Shown here in pieces: positions 21,298-31,214 of a stretch of DNA of 64,000 bases (its first letter is position 1; every line of letters begins with the position of its first letter). This DNA comes from Xenorhabdus cabanillasii (lineage in GTDB: Bacteria; Pseudomonadota; Gammaproteobacteria; Enterobacterales; Enterobacteriaceae). The stretch covers positions 124,001-188,000 of the forward strand of contig NZ_QTUB01000001.1 of assembly GCF_003386665.1 (NCBI RefSeq), in the 5' to 3' direction. The notes below the pieces were generated by a model. That model was not told the origin of the DNA. It saw nothing but the letters and a program-made list of their open reading frames with translations, and ran no database searches. The position numbers were made by a program, and so were the translations under genes.

Positions 21298-21990
21298 TTA
21301 AATCCAACCTCTTTCCATAAAAGAGACGCAATATTGTTTGCCTATGACAATATGATCCAAAACCTTAACACCGACTAAATTACACGCATCAATGATTTTT
21401 TCTGTCACCAGTTTATCTGCCAGACTAGGTTCTGGGTTACCGGAAGGGTGATTATGGGCAAGAATAATAGATGCTGCATTAACTTTAACCGCCTGTCTTA
21501 CAATTTCACGCGGATGAACTTCAACTTTGTTTATCGTTCCCTTGAACATTTCATCGTGACAAATCACTTTATTCTGATTTGTCAAAAACAGCACGACAAA
21601 AACTTCCCGATCCTGCCAGGACAATAAATCCTGCAAATAACTTTGAGTCGCGGCAGGGCTACTCATAACATCTTCATGGATAAATTGGCCGGAGAAAAAA
21701 CGCTTTGCCAATTCAGAAACTGCCTGTAACTGAACATATTTGCACACTCCCATTCCTTTATGTGCACAAAAATCAGCATAATCGGCAGAAAGCAAATGGT
21801 ACAATGAGCCAAATGATTGCAGCAGATGTTCCGCCATTTTCACAACAGGCACACCTCTGGCTCCTGTGCGTAAAAATATGGCCAACAACTCCGCATCCGT
21901 CAGAGCAACCGCACCATACGCCAGCAATTTCTCTCGGGGAGCAAGATCTGAATGCAATTCATCGTCTTTTTCCACTATTGTGATATCCAT
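21298..21990 (-). CDS. radC: RadC family JAB1/MPN domain protein
   Basis: 230-residue protein with an N-terminal helix-hairpin-helix-like region ([26 protein letters not shown]) and a C-terminal JAMM metal motif (EVHPREIVR ... [16 protein letters not shown]). Its biochemical role is unsettled; the old link to radiation repair came from another gene. ATG 21990 is preceded by AGGGAGGGAGTAGA. The frame extends 49 codons upstream but that part does not match the family. It diverges from coaBC, as in E. coli. Confidence 0.95.
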   Translation of the reverse strand: MDITIVEKDDELHSDLAPREKLLAYGAVALTDAELLAIFLRTGARGVPVVKMAEHLLQSFGSLYHLLSADYADFCAHKGMGVCKYVQLQAVSELAKRFFSGQFIHEDVMSSPAATQSYLQDLLSWQDREVFVVLFLTNQNKVICHDEMFKGTINKVEVHPREIVRQAVKVNAASIILAHNHPSGNPEPSLADKLVTEKIIDACNLVGVKVLDHIVIGKQYCVSFMERGWI

Positions 21991-22247
21991 TCTACTCCCT
22001 CCCTTAAATATCTTTTGCTGGCTGGCTAACAGCCATAGAAGATGACACCCCATAGTTCCGATATCCACATCATTAATATCCCATGATGGAAAAATCACCG
22101 CCAGTCTTGTGCGTATGGTTTGCGTAGCGCTTCGCAAACTTGGTATTTCTCAGTGACGGAACGAGAGCTCTCAACGCCATATTCTCAACACCATATTTTC
22201 TTATGATAGAATCTTGAGTAATTGTAACTTACAGGTGGACAATCAGA

Positions 22248-23477
22248 ATGGCAGAACTTTCCGGTAAACGGCTTTCTGGTAAGCATATCGTGCTCGGCAT
22301 CAGTGGAGGTATCGCCGCTTATAAAACAGCAGAGTTAGTACGGCGTTTACGTGATCATGGTGCCCAGGTACGCGTCGTGATGACCCCGGCAGCAGAGGCT
22401 TTTATTACCCCATTGACATTACAGGCTGTATCAGGTTATCCGGTTTCTGATAATCTTTTAGATCCGGCAGCGGAAGCAGCGATGGGGCATATTGAGCTGG
22501 CAAAATGGGCTGACTTGATTATTCTCGCTCCTGCGACGGCAGATCTGTTAGCTCGGTTAAGTAGTGGTATGGCAAACGATTTAGTCACAACTATCTGTTT
22601 AGCTTCAGCAGCCCCCCTGGCGGTCGTTCCTGCAATGAACCAGCAAATGTACCGTGCACAAGCTACCCAACATAACCTCAATATACTGAGAGAACGTAAT
22701 GTGTTGATTTGGGGACCGGATGAGGGAAGCCAGGCCTGTGGCGATATAGGGCCGGGAAGAATGATTGAACCCATGGCGATTGTTGAACTGGCAACGCAAC
22801 ATTTAAACCCTGTTCGAGATTTAATGGGCCTGCAAATAACAATTACCGCCGGGCCAACTCGTGAAGCCTTAGATCCTGTCCGTTTTATTACCAACCATAG
22901 CTCCGGTAAAATGGGATTCTCCATCGCACAGGCAGCCGCAGAACGTGGAGCTGAAGTCACACTGATTGCAGGCCCTGTCAATCTGACTACTCCTCAAAAT
23001 GTTAAACGTATTGACGTAACCAGCGCATTAGAAATGCACGAGCAAGTGCAGGCAATCGCAGCTTCACAACATATTTTTATCAGCTGTGCTGCCGTCTCTG
23101 ATTATCGATTCAAACAGATATCAGTTGAAAAAATCAAAAAACAGGGTGATGAAATCACCTATACATTAGTCAAAAATCCTGACATCGTAGCGAATGTTGC
23201 GGCAATGGAAAAACATCGTCCCTTTGTCGTTGGATTTGCAGCCGAAACCCAGAATGTGGAAGAATACGCCCGCGGAAAACTCAAGCAGAAGAATCTGGAC
23301 TTGATTTGCGCGAATGATGTATCTCTGGCTGAACATGGCTTCAACAGTGATACTAATGCATTACATCTGTTCTGGCATGATGGCAGCATTAATTTACCGC
23401 ACAGTGGTAAATTACAACTCAGCCACCGCTTATTAGACGAGATATTCAAACGCTATGATGAAAAAAATCGACGTTAA
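22248..23477 (+). CDS. coaBC: bifunctional phosphopantothenoylcysteine synthetase/decarboxylase
   Basis: Also called dfp. The N-terminal CoaC flavoprotein part (residues about 1-190) has [18 protein letters not shown], the active-site His in [13 protein letters not shown] and the Cys motif [11 protein letters not shown]. The C-terminal CoaB ligase part ([25 protein letters not shown]) couples CTP, pantothenate phosphate and cysteine. At 409 residues it is close to E. coli (406). GGTGGAC precedes the ATG. Its last 23 bases overlap dut, as in E. coli. Confidence 0.97.
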   Translation: MAELSGKRLSGKHIVLGISGGIAAYKTAELVRRLRDHGAQVRVVMTPAAEAFITPLTLQAVSGYPVSDNLLDPAAEAAMGHIELAKWADLIILAPATADLLARLSSGMANDLVTTICLASAAPLAVVPAMNQQMYRAQATQHNLNILRERNVLIWGPDEGSQACGDIGPGRMIEPMAIVELATQHLNPVRDLMGLQITITAGPTREALDPVRFITNHSSGKMGFSIAQAAAERGAEVTLIAGPVNLTTPQNVKRIDVTSALEMHEQVQAIAASQHIFISCAAVSDYRFKQISVEKIKKQGDEITYTLVKNPDIVANVAAMEKHRPFVVGFAAETQNVEEYARGKLKQKNLDLICANDVSLAEHGFNSDTNALHLFWHDGSINLPHSGKLQLSHRLLDEIFKRYDEKNRR

Positions 23478-23913
23478 AATCCTTGACCCCCGCATCGGGC
23501 AAGAATTTCCTTTACCGACCTATGCTACTCCTGGTTCTGCGGGCTTAGATTTACGTGCTTGTCTGGATAACGCAGTGGAACTGGCACCTGGTCAGACCGA
23601 ACTTCTGCCAACAGGGATTGCTATCCATATCGCGGATGAACAATTGGCTGCGGTCATTCTTCCCCGCTCTGGTCTGGGCCATAAACATGGTGTGGTGCTG
23701 GGTAATCTGGTAGGACTCATCGACTCTGATTATCAGGGGCAACTGATGATTTCTGTTTGGAACCGTGGTGATAAGACATTCACCATTGAACCGGGCGAAC
23801 GTATTGCCCAAATGGTTTTTGTGCCCGTTGTACAAGCTGAATTTAATTTGGTTGAAGATTTCGAGAGCACAAAACGCGGAGCAGGTGGTTTTGGTCATTC
23901 CGGTCGTCAATAA
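23455..23913 (+). CDS. dut: dUTP diphosphatase
   Basis: Trimeric dUTPase that keeps uracil out of DNA and supplies dUMP. All five motifs are visible: [39 protein letters not shown] and the C-terminal arm [11 protein letters not shown]. The 152 residues start [15 protein letters not shown] within the end of coaBC, matching the E. coli start. Confidence 0.98.
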   Translation: MMKKIDVKILDPRIGQEFPLPTYATPGSAGLDLRACLDNAVELAPGQTELLPTGIAIHIADEQLAAVILPRSGLGHKHGVVLGNLVGLIDSDYQGQLMISVWNRGDKTFTIEPGERIAQMVFVPVVQAEFNLVEDFESTKRGAGGFGHSGRQ

Positions 23914-24067
23914 TTTTCCATAAAGCCTGATACCGTCAACCAACTTTTATATTTTTGCCCATCATCAGCATGGGCAAAATGTATGCCCATAAATTCTGAG
24001 TCAAGACTTGGAAGATAAAGGGTATGGCTGGATTTGTTTTGCTGTCTTAGCAGGGGTATTACCACAC

Positions 24068-24667
24068 ATGGCAGAAAAAGAACGTACAAAAAAGAAAAAC
24101 AGACGTGAAGAAATCTTGCAGGCACTGGCACATATGCTTGAATCCAGCGATGGCAGCCAGCGTATTACAACTGCAAAGCTTGCCGCCAACGTTGGGGTTT
24201 CTGAAGCTGCTCTTTATCGTCATTTTCCAAGCAAAACCCGGATGTTTGATAGCCTGATTGAGTTTATTGAAGACTCTTTAATTTCTCGCATCAACCTGAT
24301 TTTGCAAGATGAAAAAGAGACCATCCCTCGAATTCGGTTAATTCTGATCCTCATTTTGGGTTTTGCAGAAAAAAATCCAGGTTTAACCCGTATCATGACA
24401 GGCCATGCCCTGATGTTTGAACAGGACAGATTGCAAAACCGTATCAACCAACTGTTTGAGCGTATTGAGGTACAGCTTCGCCAAATCTTAAAAGAGAAAA
24501 AAATACGGGATGGACAAGGGTTCAGTTATGACGAAACTATACTAGCATCACAATTACTGGCTTTTTGTGAAGGAATGCTCTCTCGTTTTGTTCGCTCTGA
24601 ATTCCGCTATCGACCAACGAAAGAATTTGAAGTACGCTGGCCCTTGATATTGACCCAACTACAATAA
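24068..24667 (+). CDS. slmA: nucleoid occlusion factor SlmA (TetR family)
   Basis: DNA-binding protein that inhibits FtsZ ring assembly over the nucleoid. The TetR-type HTH ([32 protein letters not shown]) spans residues about 28-62; the rest is the ligand/FtsZ-binding domain. ATG 24068 ([17 protein letters not shown], 199 residues) matches the E. coli start. The frame opens 20 codons further upstream without family support. It is transcribed after dut and convergent with pyrE. Confidence 0.97.
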   Translation: MAEKERTKKKNRREEILQALAHMLESSDGSQRITTAKLAANVGVSEAALYRHFPSKTRMFDSLIEFIEDSLISRINLILQDEKETIPRIRLILILILGFAEKNPGLTRIMTGHALMFEQDRLQNRINQLFERIEVQLRQILKEKKIRDGQGFSYDETILASQLLAFCEGMLSRFVRSEFRYRPTKEFEVRWPLILTQLQ

Positions 24668-24774
24668 ATTTCCCAAACCTGTTATGAACATTTTTTATTC
24701 TGGGGATCTTTTCATTACAGGATATGGAAATAACAACATGCGTTTTTCACTAACGTTTTTTGTATAAATTTGTG

Positions 24775-24897
24775 TTAACATGCTTCGGCTAGCTGAGTTG
24801 ACTACCCAATCGCTCAGTAATGACATTCCTTCCATATTATCTGTGGGATGTCATTTCTACTACTCACCCCGCCCACCATTGGGCGAGGGTTTTTTTA
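24775..24897 (+). ncRNA. candidate structured small RNA between slmA and pyrE
   Basis: No ORF explains this stretch. It contains a weak stem CTGAG/CTCAG (24793-24817). It also has an 11-base-pair stem with one G-T wobble, AATGACATTCC (24819-24829) with GGGATGTCATT (24845-24855). It ends in a textbook terminator: CGCCCA/TGGGCG (24870-24885) followed by a 7-T run (24890-24896). A TATAAA box at 24763-24768 could start it; no good -35 is seen. It could instead be a processed 3' UTR of slmA. The single-stranded ATTCCTTCC can pair with Shine-Dalgarno sequences. I do not match it to a known family. Confidence 0.4.
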
Positions 24898-24936
24898 GTC
24901 TGTAATTTCTACAGAACAATCAACCAGAACGAATTA

Positions 24937-25578
24937 TCAAATACCGTATTCTCTGCGATAAGCTTCCACAGCCTCTAAATGAGACTGCATTTCTGGGTTT
25001 TCACGCAGATAGGTAATCAAATCATTCAAGGTAATGATAGAGAAGACCTTACAGTGATAATCACGCTCAACTTCCTGGATTGCCGAAAGTGTTTCCCGTC
25101 CACGCTCCTGACGATCCAAACACAAAATAACTCCAGACAACGTTGCACCATGTTGTTTGATAATTTCCATTGATTCACGAATAGCGGTTCCTGCTGTGAT
25201 CACATCATCAACTACTACAACTCTTCCTTGTAATGGGCTGCCGACCAGTGTTCCTCCTTCCCCATGATCTTTTGCTTCCTTACGGTTAAAGCAATAAGGC
25301 ATATCAATATTGTGATGTTCCGCCAGCGCCACTGCGGTTGTAGTTGCGATTGGAATACCTTTATAAGCTGGCCCAAACAGCAAATCACATGGAATACTAC
25401 TATCCTGCAATGCCGCAGCATAAAAACGACCAATCAACGCTAAATCACGTCCGGTGTTAAATAACCCTGCGTTGAAAAAATACGGACTCTGGCGACCGGA
25501 TTTCAGCGTAAATTCGCCAAATTTCAGCACCTGTTTTTCCAGTGCCAGTTCAATAAATTCGCGCTGATAGGCTTTCAT
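24937..25578 (-). CDS. pyrE: orotate phosphoribosyltransferase
   Basis: Forms OMP from orotate and PRPP in pyrimidine synthesis. The PRPP loop [21 protein letters not shown] lies around residues 119-139. The orotate-side motifs [23 protein letters not shown] and [16 protein letters not shown] are also present. The 213 residues equal E. coli. It is the second gene of the rph-pyrE unit with an attenuator hairpin in the gap, so it is probably controlled by UTP-sensitive attenuation. Confidence 0.98.
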   Translation of the reverse strand: MKAYQREFIELALEKQVLKFGEFTLKSGRQSPYFFNAGLFNTGRDLALIGRFYAAALQDSSIPCDLLFGPAYKGIPIATTTAVALAEHHNIDMPYCFNRKEAKDHGEGGTLVGSPLQGRVVVVDDVITAGTAIRESMEIIKQHGATLSGVILCLDRQERGRETLSAIQEVERDYHCKVFSIITLNDLITYLRENPEMQSHLEAVEAYRREYGI

Positions 25579-25631
25579 GGGGTTCTCCTCTTGTACATCA
25601 TTATGATTCTTATCGCCATTATCGCAGATAT

Positions 25632-25655
25632 AAAAAAGGCGACTCTTTAGCCGCC
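25632..25655 (-). promoter_or_regulatory. pyrE attenuator (intrinsic terminator in the rph-pyrE gap)
   Basis: On the minus strand the sequence GGCGGCT-AAAG-AGTCGCC followed by six T forms a strong hairpin (one G-T pair) 8 bases after the rph stop and about 53 bases before the pyrE ATG. In E. coli, translation of the end of rph close to the hairpin prevents termination when UTP is low. The same geometry is seen here. Confidence 0.8.
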
Positions 25656-25663
25656 TGATCCAT

Positions 25664-26440
25664 TTATTTTTTTAATTCATCTTGTTTTAGAGAATCTTCT
25701 TTTGAAGAATCTTGCTTCAGCGCATCTTGCTGCGCGGCAAAAATAGTTGTCAATCCTTCTTTCGCAAGGGAAAGTAATGAAAGCAATTCATCATGGCTGA
25801 ACGGTTCACCTTCTGCCGTGCCCTGAACTTCAATCATTCGGCCATCATCCATCATGACGACATTCATATCAGTCTCAGCCGCAGAGTCTTCTACATACTC
25901 TAAATCACAACGACCTTCACCATTAACGATACCAACAGAAACTGCGGCTACCATTGATTTAAAAGGGCTTTTTTTCAGTTTTCCATCGGCAACCAGCTTA
26001 TCCAGCGCATCTACCAGAGCTACACATGCGCCGGAAATAGCGGCAGTACGTGTACCTCCATCTGCCTGAATAACATCACAATCTAACGTGATGGTATATT
26101 CACCCAGTTTTTTCAAATCTACTGCTGCGCGCAGTGAGCGGGCAATCAGACGCTGAATTTCCATGGTACGGCCAGTTTGCTTGCCTTTAGCGGCTTCACG
26201 GGCGTTACGGGTATTTGTCGCTCGTGGCAGCATACCATATTCTGCCGTGATCCAGCCCTGCCCCTGGCCTTTCAGGAAACGTGGAATTCCTTCTTCAACG
26301 GAGGCATTACATAACACTTTGGTATCCCCGAACTCAACCAGCACCGAACCTTCCGCGTGTTTAGTGTAATGACGGGTTATTTTAATAGGACGAACCTGCC
26401 CTGCCGCTCTTCCTGCCGGACGCATTCCTACCAGGCTCAT
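25664..26440 (-). CDS. rph: ribonuclease PH
   Basis: Phosphorolytic 3'-5' exoribonuclease that trims tRNA 3' ends. Typical segments are [39 protein letters not shown] (phosphate site) and [20 protein letters not shown]. The frame is intact, unlike the frameshifted K-12 allele. The protein is 258 residues, about 20 longer than the E. coli wild type. It ends in a charged, repetitive tail ([17 protein letters not shown]) of unknown value. It is the promoter-proximal gene of rph-pyrE and diverges from yicC. Confidence 0.96.
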   Translation of the reverse strand: MSLVGMRPAGRAAGQVRPIKITRHYTKHAEGSVLVEFGDTKVLCNASVEEGIPRFLKGQGQGWITAEYGMLPRATNTRNAREAAKGKQTGRTMEIQRLIARSLRAAVDLKKLGEYTITLDCDVIQADGGTRTAAISGACVALVDALDKLVADGKLKKSPFKSMVAAVSVGIVNGEGRCDLEYVEDSAAETDMNVVMMDDGRMIEVQGTAEGEPFSHDELLSLLSLAKEGLTTIFAAQQDALKQDSSKEDSLKQDELKK

Positions 26441-26564
26441 AGTGTTCTCTCCGCTGTTAATACTTTATTGGGGGCGCATTATACGGCCTAACGCGGCGAA
26501 TGCCTATCCTGCATCTGCATGGAGCGTTATAATCGTTCATCATTTTATAAATTGGGAATGAGTT

Positions 26565-27428
26565 ATGATCCGTAGCATGACCGCTTTTGCGCGGCGAGAT
26601 ATCAAGGCAGATTGGGGAAATGCAGCCTGGGAACTGCGCTCTGTCAATCAACGTTACCTGGAAACTTATATACGTCTGCCGGAGCAATTCAGAAGTCTGG
26701 AGCCAGTCATCCGTGAGCGTATCCGTTCCCGCCTGACTCGCGGTAAAGTGGAATGTAACCTGCGTTTTGAACTGGATACCCGCACTCAGGGCACACTGAT
26801 TCTTAATGAAAATCTGGCCAAACAACTTGTTGAAGCAGCAGGCTGGATTAAGCAACAGAGCAATGAAGGGGAAATCAACCCCGTAGATATTCTGCGCTGG
26901 CCGGGTGTAATGGCTGCCGAAGAGCAAGATTTAGATGCCATCAGCGCACAACTGCTTGCGGAGCTCGATCTGGCACTGGACGCCTTTATCCAAAGCCGAG
27001 AAACTGAAGGGCAGGAGCTTAAGGCACTGATTGATAAACGTTTGGATGCTGTAACTGAGGAGGTCAGCAAAGTCCGTGTACAGATGCCAGCCATCCTGCA
27101 ATGGCAACGCGAACGGTTACAAACCAAGCTGGAAGAAGCCCAGATTCAGTTGGAAAATAACCGTCTTGAGCAAGAATTGATCTTGTTGGCTCAACGTATT
27201 GATGTAGCAGAAGAGCTGGATCGTCTGGCTGCCCATGTCAAAGAAACACGCAATATTCTGAAAAAGAAAGAAGCTGTCGGCCGCCGGCTGGATTTTATGA
27301 TGCAGGAATTTAACCGCGAATCGAATACATTGGCGTCAAAATCAATTAATGCAGATGTGACAAATTCTGCGATTGAACTGAAGGTATTGATTGAGCAGAT
27401 GCGGGAACAGATTCAAAATATTGAGTAA
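26565..27428 (+). CDS. yicC: YicC family endoribonuclease
   Basis: 287 residues, the E. coli length. Landmarks are MIRSMTAFARRDIKADWG at the N-terminus, the helical centre, and the conserved C-terminus GRRLDFMMQEFNRESNTLASKS. Members of the family are endoribonucleases acting on small RNAs in enterics. It diverges from rph with 124 bases between them. Confidence 0.95.
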   Translation: MIRSMTAFARRDIKADWGNAAWELRSVNQRYLETYIRLPEQFRSLEPVIRERIRSRLTRGKVECNLRFELDTRTQGTLILNENLAKQLVEAAGWIKQQSNEGEINPVDILRWPGVMAAEEQDLDAISAQLLAELDLALDAFIQSRETEGQELKALIDKRLDAVTEEVSKVRVQMPAILQWQRERLQTKLEEAQIQLENNRLEQELILLAQRIDVAEELDRLAAHVKETRNILKKKEAVGRRLDFMMQEFNRESNTLASKSINADVTNSAIELKVLIEQMREQIQNIE

Positions 27429-27457
27429 CGTTTCTCAGCATTTCAGAGAAAATCATA

Positions 27458-27491
27458 AAGCCAGATATACATTGTTATATCTGGCTTTTTT
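27458..27491 (+). terminator. Rho-independent terminator after yicC
   Basis: Perfect stem AAGCCAGATATA / TATATCTGGCTT with a 6-base loop and a T-run, 30 bases after the yicC stop. Confidence 0.9.
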
Positions 27492-27564
27492 ACTATCAGA
27501 ACATTGCAGAGCTAATCACAGTAGCGCATGATTAGCGTGTATCACTAGCGAAATCGAAACCTAA

Positions 27565-27711
27565 TTAGTGGTACATGGCTATTTTTTTGTTGTACATTTC
27601 CGGCGATGTTGAATAACCGAGTGTTTTCCGGTTCAATCGCTTAATTCGATCACGTAGGGTCAGATTTTCACGTTCGATACCCTGCGTAAAAGTTTTTCCC
27701 AAACATACCAT
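27565..27711 (-). mobile_element. IS1-family transposase (InsB) C-terminal remnant
   Basis: The minus strand encodes GKTFTQGIERENLTLRDRIK followed by RLNRKTLGYSTSPEMYNKKI and a stop at 27565. This is the C-terminal end of the IS1 InsB transposase (compare the ERNNLTLRTRIKRLARKT type). Only about 48 codons remain. The catalytic part, InsA and any recognisable terminal repeat are absent, so it cannot move. It marks an old insertion at a joint between yicC and the pfkA region. Confidence 0.8.
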
Positions 27712-28040
27712 AACCAACGTTGTTACTTTTTATTTCCAACAAAAGACCTCATTTCGTCAACTTCGCAGAAGATGGAGTTTCTCAGGAAGGTATATCATAA
27801 GTTGTTTTCCTACTGACAATTTATGAGAAATTGCTTGCGGATTTACTGGATTTAATTGAATTTATTAGCTGTTTACACATCATGTACAGGCTATCTGGAG
27901 CCTTGTCATACCTGAATAAGCTATAGGCCTGTTGTTATCTCAAACAATCTTGATTATCTTACTTTCTTGCAAGCCTTTAATTAAACAAATCTTATCACTG
28001 TTACTCTACATAAAAATAAATAGGGATAGGGATACCCTGT
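27712..28040. other. gene-free stretch upstream of the acyltransferase gene
   Basis: AT-rich intergenic DNA. I see no convincing gene; short frames such as one reading ADLLDLIEFISCLHIMYRLS lack a start and support. The start region of the acyltransferase has GGGATAGGGATA about 10 bases before its ATG. Confidence 0.5.
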
Positions 28041-28682
28041 ATGAAAAAAACTCATAAAATTAGCTTCATGTCAAAATGCATGGGAGCAATGTTATCGGGT
28101 CTGTGTCGTATCTTGACTGGTGTGCGGGTGCGATGGATAGGCTGTCAGCCTTCGACCAAAAGTCGTATTTATTATGCTAATCACACCAGCCACCTTGACG
28201 GATTAGTAATTTGGTCCGGGCTTCCTTCTGCGTTGCGTCATCTGGTTCATCCGGTTGCCGCCCGTGATTATTGGGATAAAACCCGTCTACGTCGTTATCT
28301 GATGCATAAGATATTTTGTTCGGTTTTAATCGAGCGCCAAGGTGAGAATACTCACAAAGAAGAAGTTCTTGCACCGTTGGAGGGGATTCTGGAGCGAAAA
28401 GAATCTTTAATTTTCTTTCCAGAAGGGACTCGCGGAGATGGTGAACAAATCAATCCATTCAAGAGCGGTTTGTATTATTTGGCCCGTAAGTATCCTGATG
28501 CTGAACTCGTTCCGGTTTATCTGGAAAATTTAAATCGCGTTTTACCAAAAGGAAAGATATTGCTGGTGCCAATTATTTGTTCGGCCAGATTCGGTCAGCC
28601 ATTGGATAAATTGGCTGAGAATGAAAGTAAAGCCGCATTCTTGCAACGTGCCCAGGCTGCTTTGGAGGAGTTAATGTTATGA
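28041..28682 (+). CDS. PlsC-like 1-acyl-sn-glycerol-3-phosphate acyltransferase family protein
   Basis: 213 residues with both signature blocks of the PlsC family: NHTSHLDGLV (HX4D, residues about 48-57) and FFPEGTRGDGEQINPFKSG (about 130-148). The N-terminus is hydrophobic/basic and may touch the membrane. It is not the housekeeping PlsC by sequence and is probably a dedicated acyltransferase. Its stop overlaps by 4 bases the start of a CdsA-like gene, so the two probably make a CDP-activated lipid together. Confidence 0.85.
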   Translation: MKKTHKISFMSKCMGAMLSGLCRILTGVRVRWIGCQPSTKSRIYYANHTSHLDGLVIWSGLPSALRHLVHPVAARDYWDKTRLRRYLMHKIFCSVLIERQGENTHKEEVLAPLEGILERKESLIFFPEGTRGDGEQINPFKSGLYYLARKYPDAELVPVYLENLNRVLPKGKILLVPIICSARFGQPLDKLAENESKAAFLQRAQAALEELML

Positions 28683-29623
28683 TGGGGGTAGGCTATAATT
28701 TGATGCTGTTGTTTGGCGGTATATTTGGTGCATTAATTATTGCCAGCGTGATTGGTGGGATTTTGTCATTCCGTTATGCGGGAGAAAAGCGTAATGCGAC
28801 TATCGATAACCTGATTGCCCGCATTCGTGGCTGGTGGATGTTGTGTATCGTTTGTGTACTGGCTGTGGTTGTTGGGCCTGTCGGGTCAGTTATATTATTT
28901 GCTGTTATGTCTTTTTTTGCCTTGCGCGAATTTATCACTTTAACTCCGACTCGCCGTGGTGACCATGAGGCTTTATTCTGGTGCTTCTTCTGCTTTATAC
29001 CTGTGCAGTATGTTTTGGTGGGCATGCAGTGGTATGAGCTGTTTTCAGTATTTATTCCTGTTTACGTGTTTCTGTTTTTACCTGCCCGCATTGCTGTGGT
29101 CGGTGATACCACTCGTTTTTTGGAGCGCACCGCAAAAATTCAGTGGGGTATGTTGGTAACTGTATTTGCCATTAGTCATGCACCCGCTTTGTTGATGTTG
29201 GATATTCCTGAGTATCACGGTCAAAATATTGAGTTATTGTTGTTCCTGATGATCGTGGTGCAGATGTCTGATGTTTGGCAGTACGTGTTCGGGAAATTAT
29301 TTGGTAAGCGGCCAATTGTGCCGAAATTAAGCCCCAAAAAAACGGTTGAAGGGTTTATTGGCGGTATTTTGGTTTCGGTATTGCTGGGGATGTCACTGTA
29401 TTGGGTGACGCCATTTTCTCCGTGGGAAGCCGGGCTGATGTCATTGGCTATTACACTGATGGGGTTTATCGGCGGGTTATGTATGTCTGCAATCAAGCGT
29501 GACAGCGGAGTGAAAGACTTCGGTGAAATAATTGAAGGTCACGGCGGCATGCTGGATAGAATCGATTCTCTTTGTTTCTCTGCTCCTATCTTTTTCCATC
29601 TAACGCGCTATTTTTATACCTGA
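28679..29623 (+). CDS. CdsA-like phosphatidate cytidylyltransferase (YnbB type)
   Basis: 314-residue polytopic membrane protein. The C-terminal CDP-diglyceride synthetase signature runs through SDVWQYVFGKLFGKRPIVPK, LSPKKTVEGFIGGI and CMSAIKRDSGVKDFGEIIEG-HGGMLDRID. It condenses CTP and phosphatidate to CDP-diacylglycerol. It resembles E. coli YnbB more than the essential CdsA. No CDP-alcohol phosphatidyltransferase gene, a frequent third partner, is seen next to it. Confidence 0.88.
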   Translation: MMGVGYNLMLLFGGIFGALIIASVIGGILSFRYAGEKRNATIDNLIARIRGWWMLCIVCVLAVVVGPVGSVILFAVMSFFALREFITLTPTRRGDHEALFWCFFCFIPVQYVLVGMQWYELFSVFIPVYVFLFLPARIAVVGDTTRFLERTAKIQWGMLVTVFAISHAPALLMLDIPEYHGQNIELLLFLMIVVQMSDVWQYVFGKLFGKRPIVPKLSPKKTVEGFIGGILVSVLLGMSLYWVTPFSPWEAGLMSLAITLMGFIGGLCMSAIKRDSGVKDFGEIIEGHGGMLDRIDSLCFSAPIFFHLTRYFYT

Positions 29624-29921
29624 AATAGACCATTCTGAATGATCCTAAGAACTGTCGCAGATAAGCATAAATTATGATTGATGGTTCAGTACTGCTGCAT
29701 TGGCTGTGACAGTACTGGACTGTGTTGTTGATTGAAAAAATTTTTGCGGGATAAGTGTTTCAGGGCCGATATTATTTATTCACCAGAATCCTTGCCTATT
29801 GTGCCGGTGGCACGTAAAAATTGTTGGGATTGATGGGAGAATTTATTCATAATCAAAAAATCGTCAAAAAGCAGACAAAATATTAATGCAGACTGAGTAT
29901 TTTTCCGTATCATGGGCGCTG
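29624..29921. other. intergenic DNA upstream of pfkA
   Basis: No gene seen. A dyad CAGTACTG occurs twice (near 29686 and 29711). A TATCAT box at 29908-29913 may be the pfkA -10. The cpxP and fieF genes found here in E. coli are absent. Confidence 0.4.
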
Positions 29922-29936
29922 TTGAATCAATTCAGC
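29922..29936. promoter_or_regulatory. putative Cra (FruR) operator of pfkA
   Basis: TTGAATCAATTCAGC fits the Cra pattern (TGAAnC then TTCA). It lies just downstream of the likely -10 and about 105 bases before the pfkA start. E. coli pfkA is repressed by Cra at a similar place. Prediction by pattern only. Confidence 0.5.
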
Positions 29937-30040
29937 TAATGAAGTGACAATCAGGTTTGGTAAAACCACCGTAAATCTTCCCGTCAGGGAAGGCAGTCAG
30001 CAGATTGGCAAATATTACACCTATAAAATCAGAGGTCATC

Positions 30041-31018
30041 ATGATCAACAAGATTAAAAGAATCGGAGTCTTAACGAGTGGCGGAGATGCGCCGGGTATG
30101 AACGCCGCTATTCGTGGAGTTGTTCGTGCCGCTTTAACCGAAGGGTTAGAAGTTTATGGTATTTATGATGGCTATCTGGGGTTGTATGAAAACAGGATGA
30201 AGAAGCTCGATCGCTTTAGCGTTTCCGATATGATTAATCGTGGTGGAACGTTTTTAGGATCAGCGCGTTTTCCTGAGTTCAGAGATGATAAGGTGCGGGA
30301 AATTGCTATTGAAAACATGCGCAAAGGTGAAATTGATGCGCTGGTGGTGATTGGTGGTGATGGCTCTTATCTGGGAGCGAAAAAGCTGACTGAGGCAGGT
30401 TTCCCATGTATCGGTCTGCCCGGTACGATCGACAATGATGTGGCGGGAACAGATTATACTATCGGTTATTTTACGGCACTGGAGACGATTGTTGAAGCGA
30501 TTGACCGTCTGCGCGATACCTCAACTTCCCACAAACGTATCTCTATTGTTGAGGTAATGGGACGTTATTGCGGTGATCTGACACTATCCGCAGCGATTGC
30601 CGGTGGATGTGAGTTTATTGTCCTGCCTGAACGTGAAATTCCTTTTGATCGTGAAGAATTGTTAGCAGAAATTAAAGCTGGTATCCAGAAAGGCAAGCGT
30701 CATGCCATTGTCGCTATTACTGAACATGTTTGTGATGTAGATGAGCTGGCAAAATATATTGAAACAGAAACACGCCATGAAACTCGTGCAACGGTATTAG
30801 GGCATATTCAGCGTGGTGGTGCGCCAGTGGCTTATGACCGCATTCTGGCATCACGTATGGGGGCTTATTCTGTCCAGTTGTTACTGGAAGGTTATGGTGG
30901 TCGCTGTGTTGGTATCCAGAATGAGAAACTTGTCCATCATGATATTATTGATGCGGTGCAAAATATGCAGCGTCTATTTAAGAAGGATTGGCTGGAAACA
31001 GCAAAAAAACTCTACTGA
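30041..31018 (+). CDS. pfkA: 6-phosphofructokinase I
   Basis: Commits fructose 6-phosphate to glycolysis. The ATP site [32 protein letters not shown], the catalytic loop [15 protein letters not shown] and the substrate loop [11 protein letters not shown] are all present. ATG 30041 ([15 protein letters not shown], 325 residues) follows AGAGGTCATC; the frame opens 12 codons earlier without family support. Followed by a strong terminator. Confidence 0.97.
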   Translation: MINKIKRIGVLTSGGDAPGMNAAIRGVVRAALTEGLEVYGIYDGYLGLYENRMKKLDRFSVSDMINRGGTFLGSARFPEFRDDKVREIAIENMRKGEIDALVVIGGDGSYLGAKKLTEAGFPCIGLPGTIDNDVAGTDYTIGYFTALETIVEAIDRLRDTSTSHKRISIVEVMGRYCGDLTLSAAIAGGCEFIVLPEREIPFDREELLAEIKAGIQKGKRHAIVAITEHVCDVDELAKYIETETRHETRATVLGHIQRGGAPVAYDRILASRMGAYSVQLLLEGYGGRCVGIQNEKLVHHDIIDAVQNMQRLFKKDWLETAKKLY

Positions 31019-31062
31019 TTCCGGCTACTCTTCTTCCTTACTAGTAAGTTCATTTTTCAGAT

Positions 31063-31096
31063 ACAGCCATATGATGTCTATATGGCTGTTCTTTTT
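31063..31096 (+). terminator. Rho-independent terminator after pfkA
   Basis: Perfect stem ACAGCCATAT / ATATGGCTGT with a 7-base loop and then TTCTTTTTG. Confidence 0.88.
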
Positions 31097-31214
31097 GTTT
31101 GTTCGTCATATTCCTGTTGTGAATAAGTGGAAATTTTAAATTATTTCTGCGTCAGAACGCTTTCTGTCAGTTTTTATGGAGAAAATCATAAATAATTTAG
31201 GAGAGCATTTTACG

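Noticed and set aside
22436..22981. 181-codon minus-strand frame inside coaBC
   Set aside because: Shadow of coaBC; composition is that of an antisense reading of a conserved gene.
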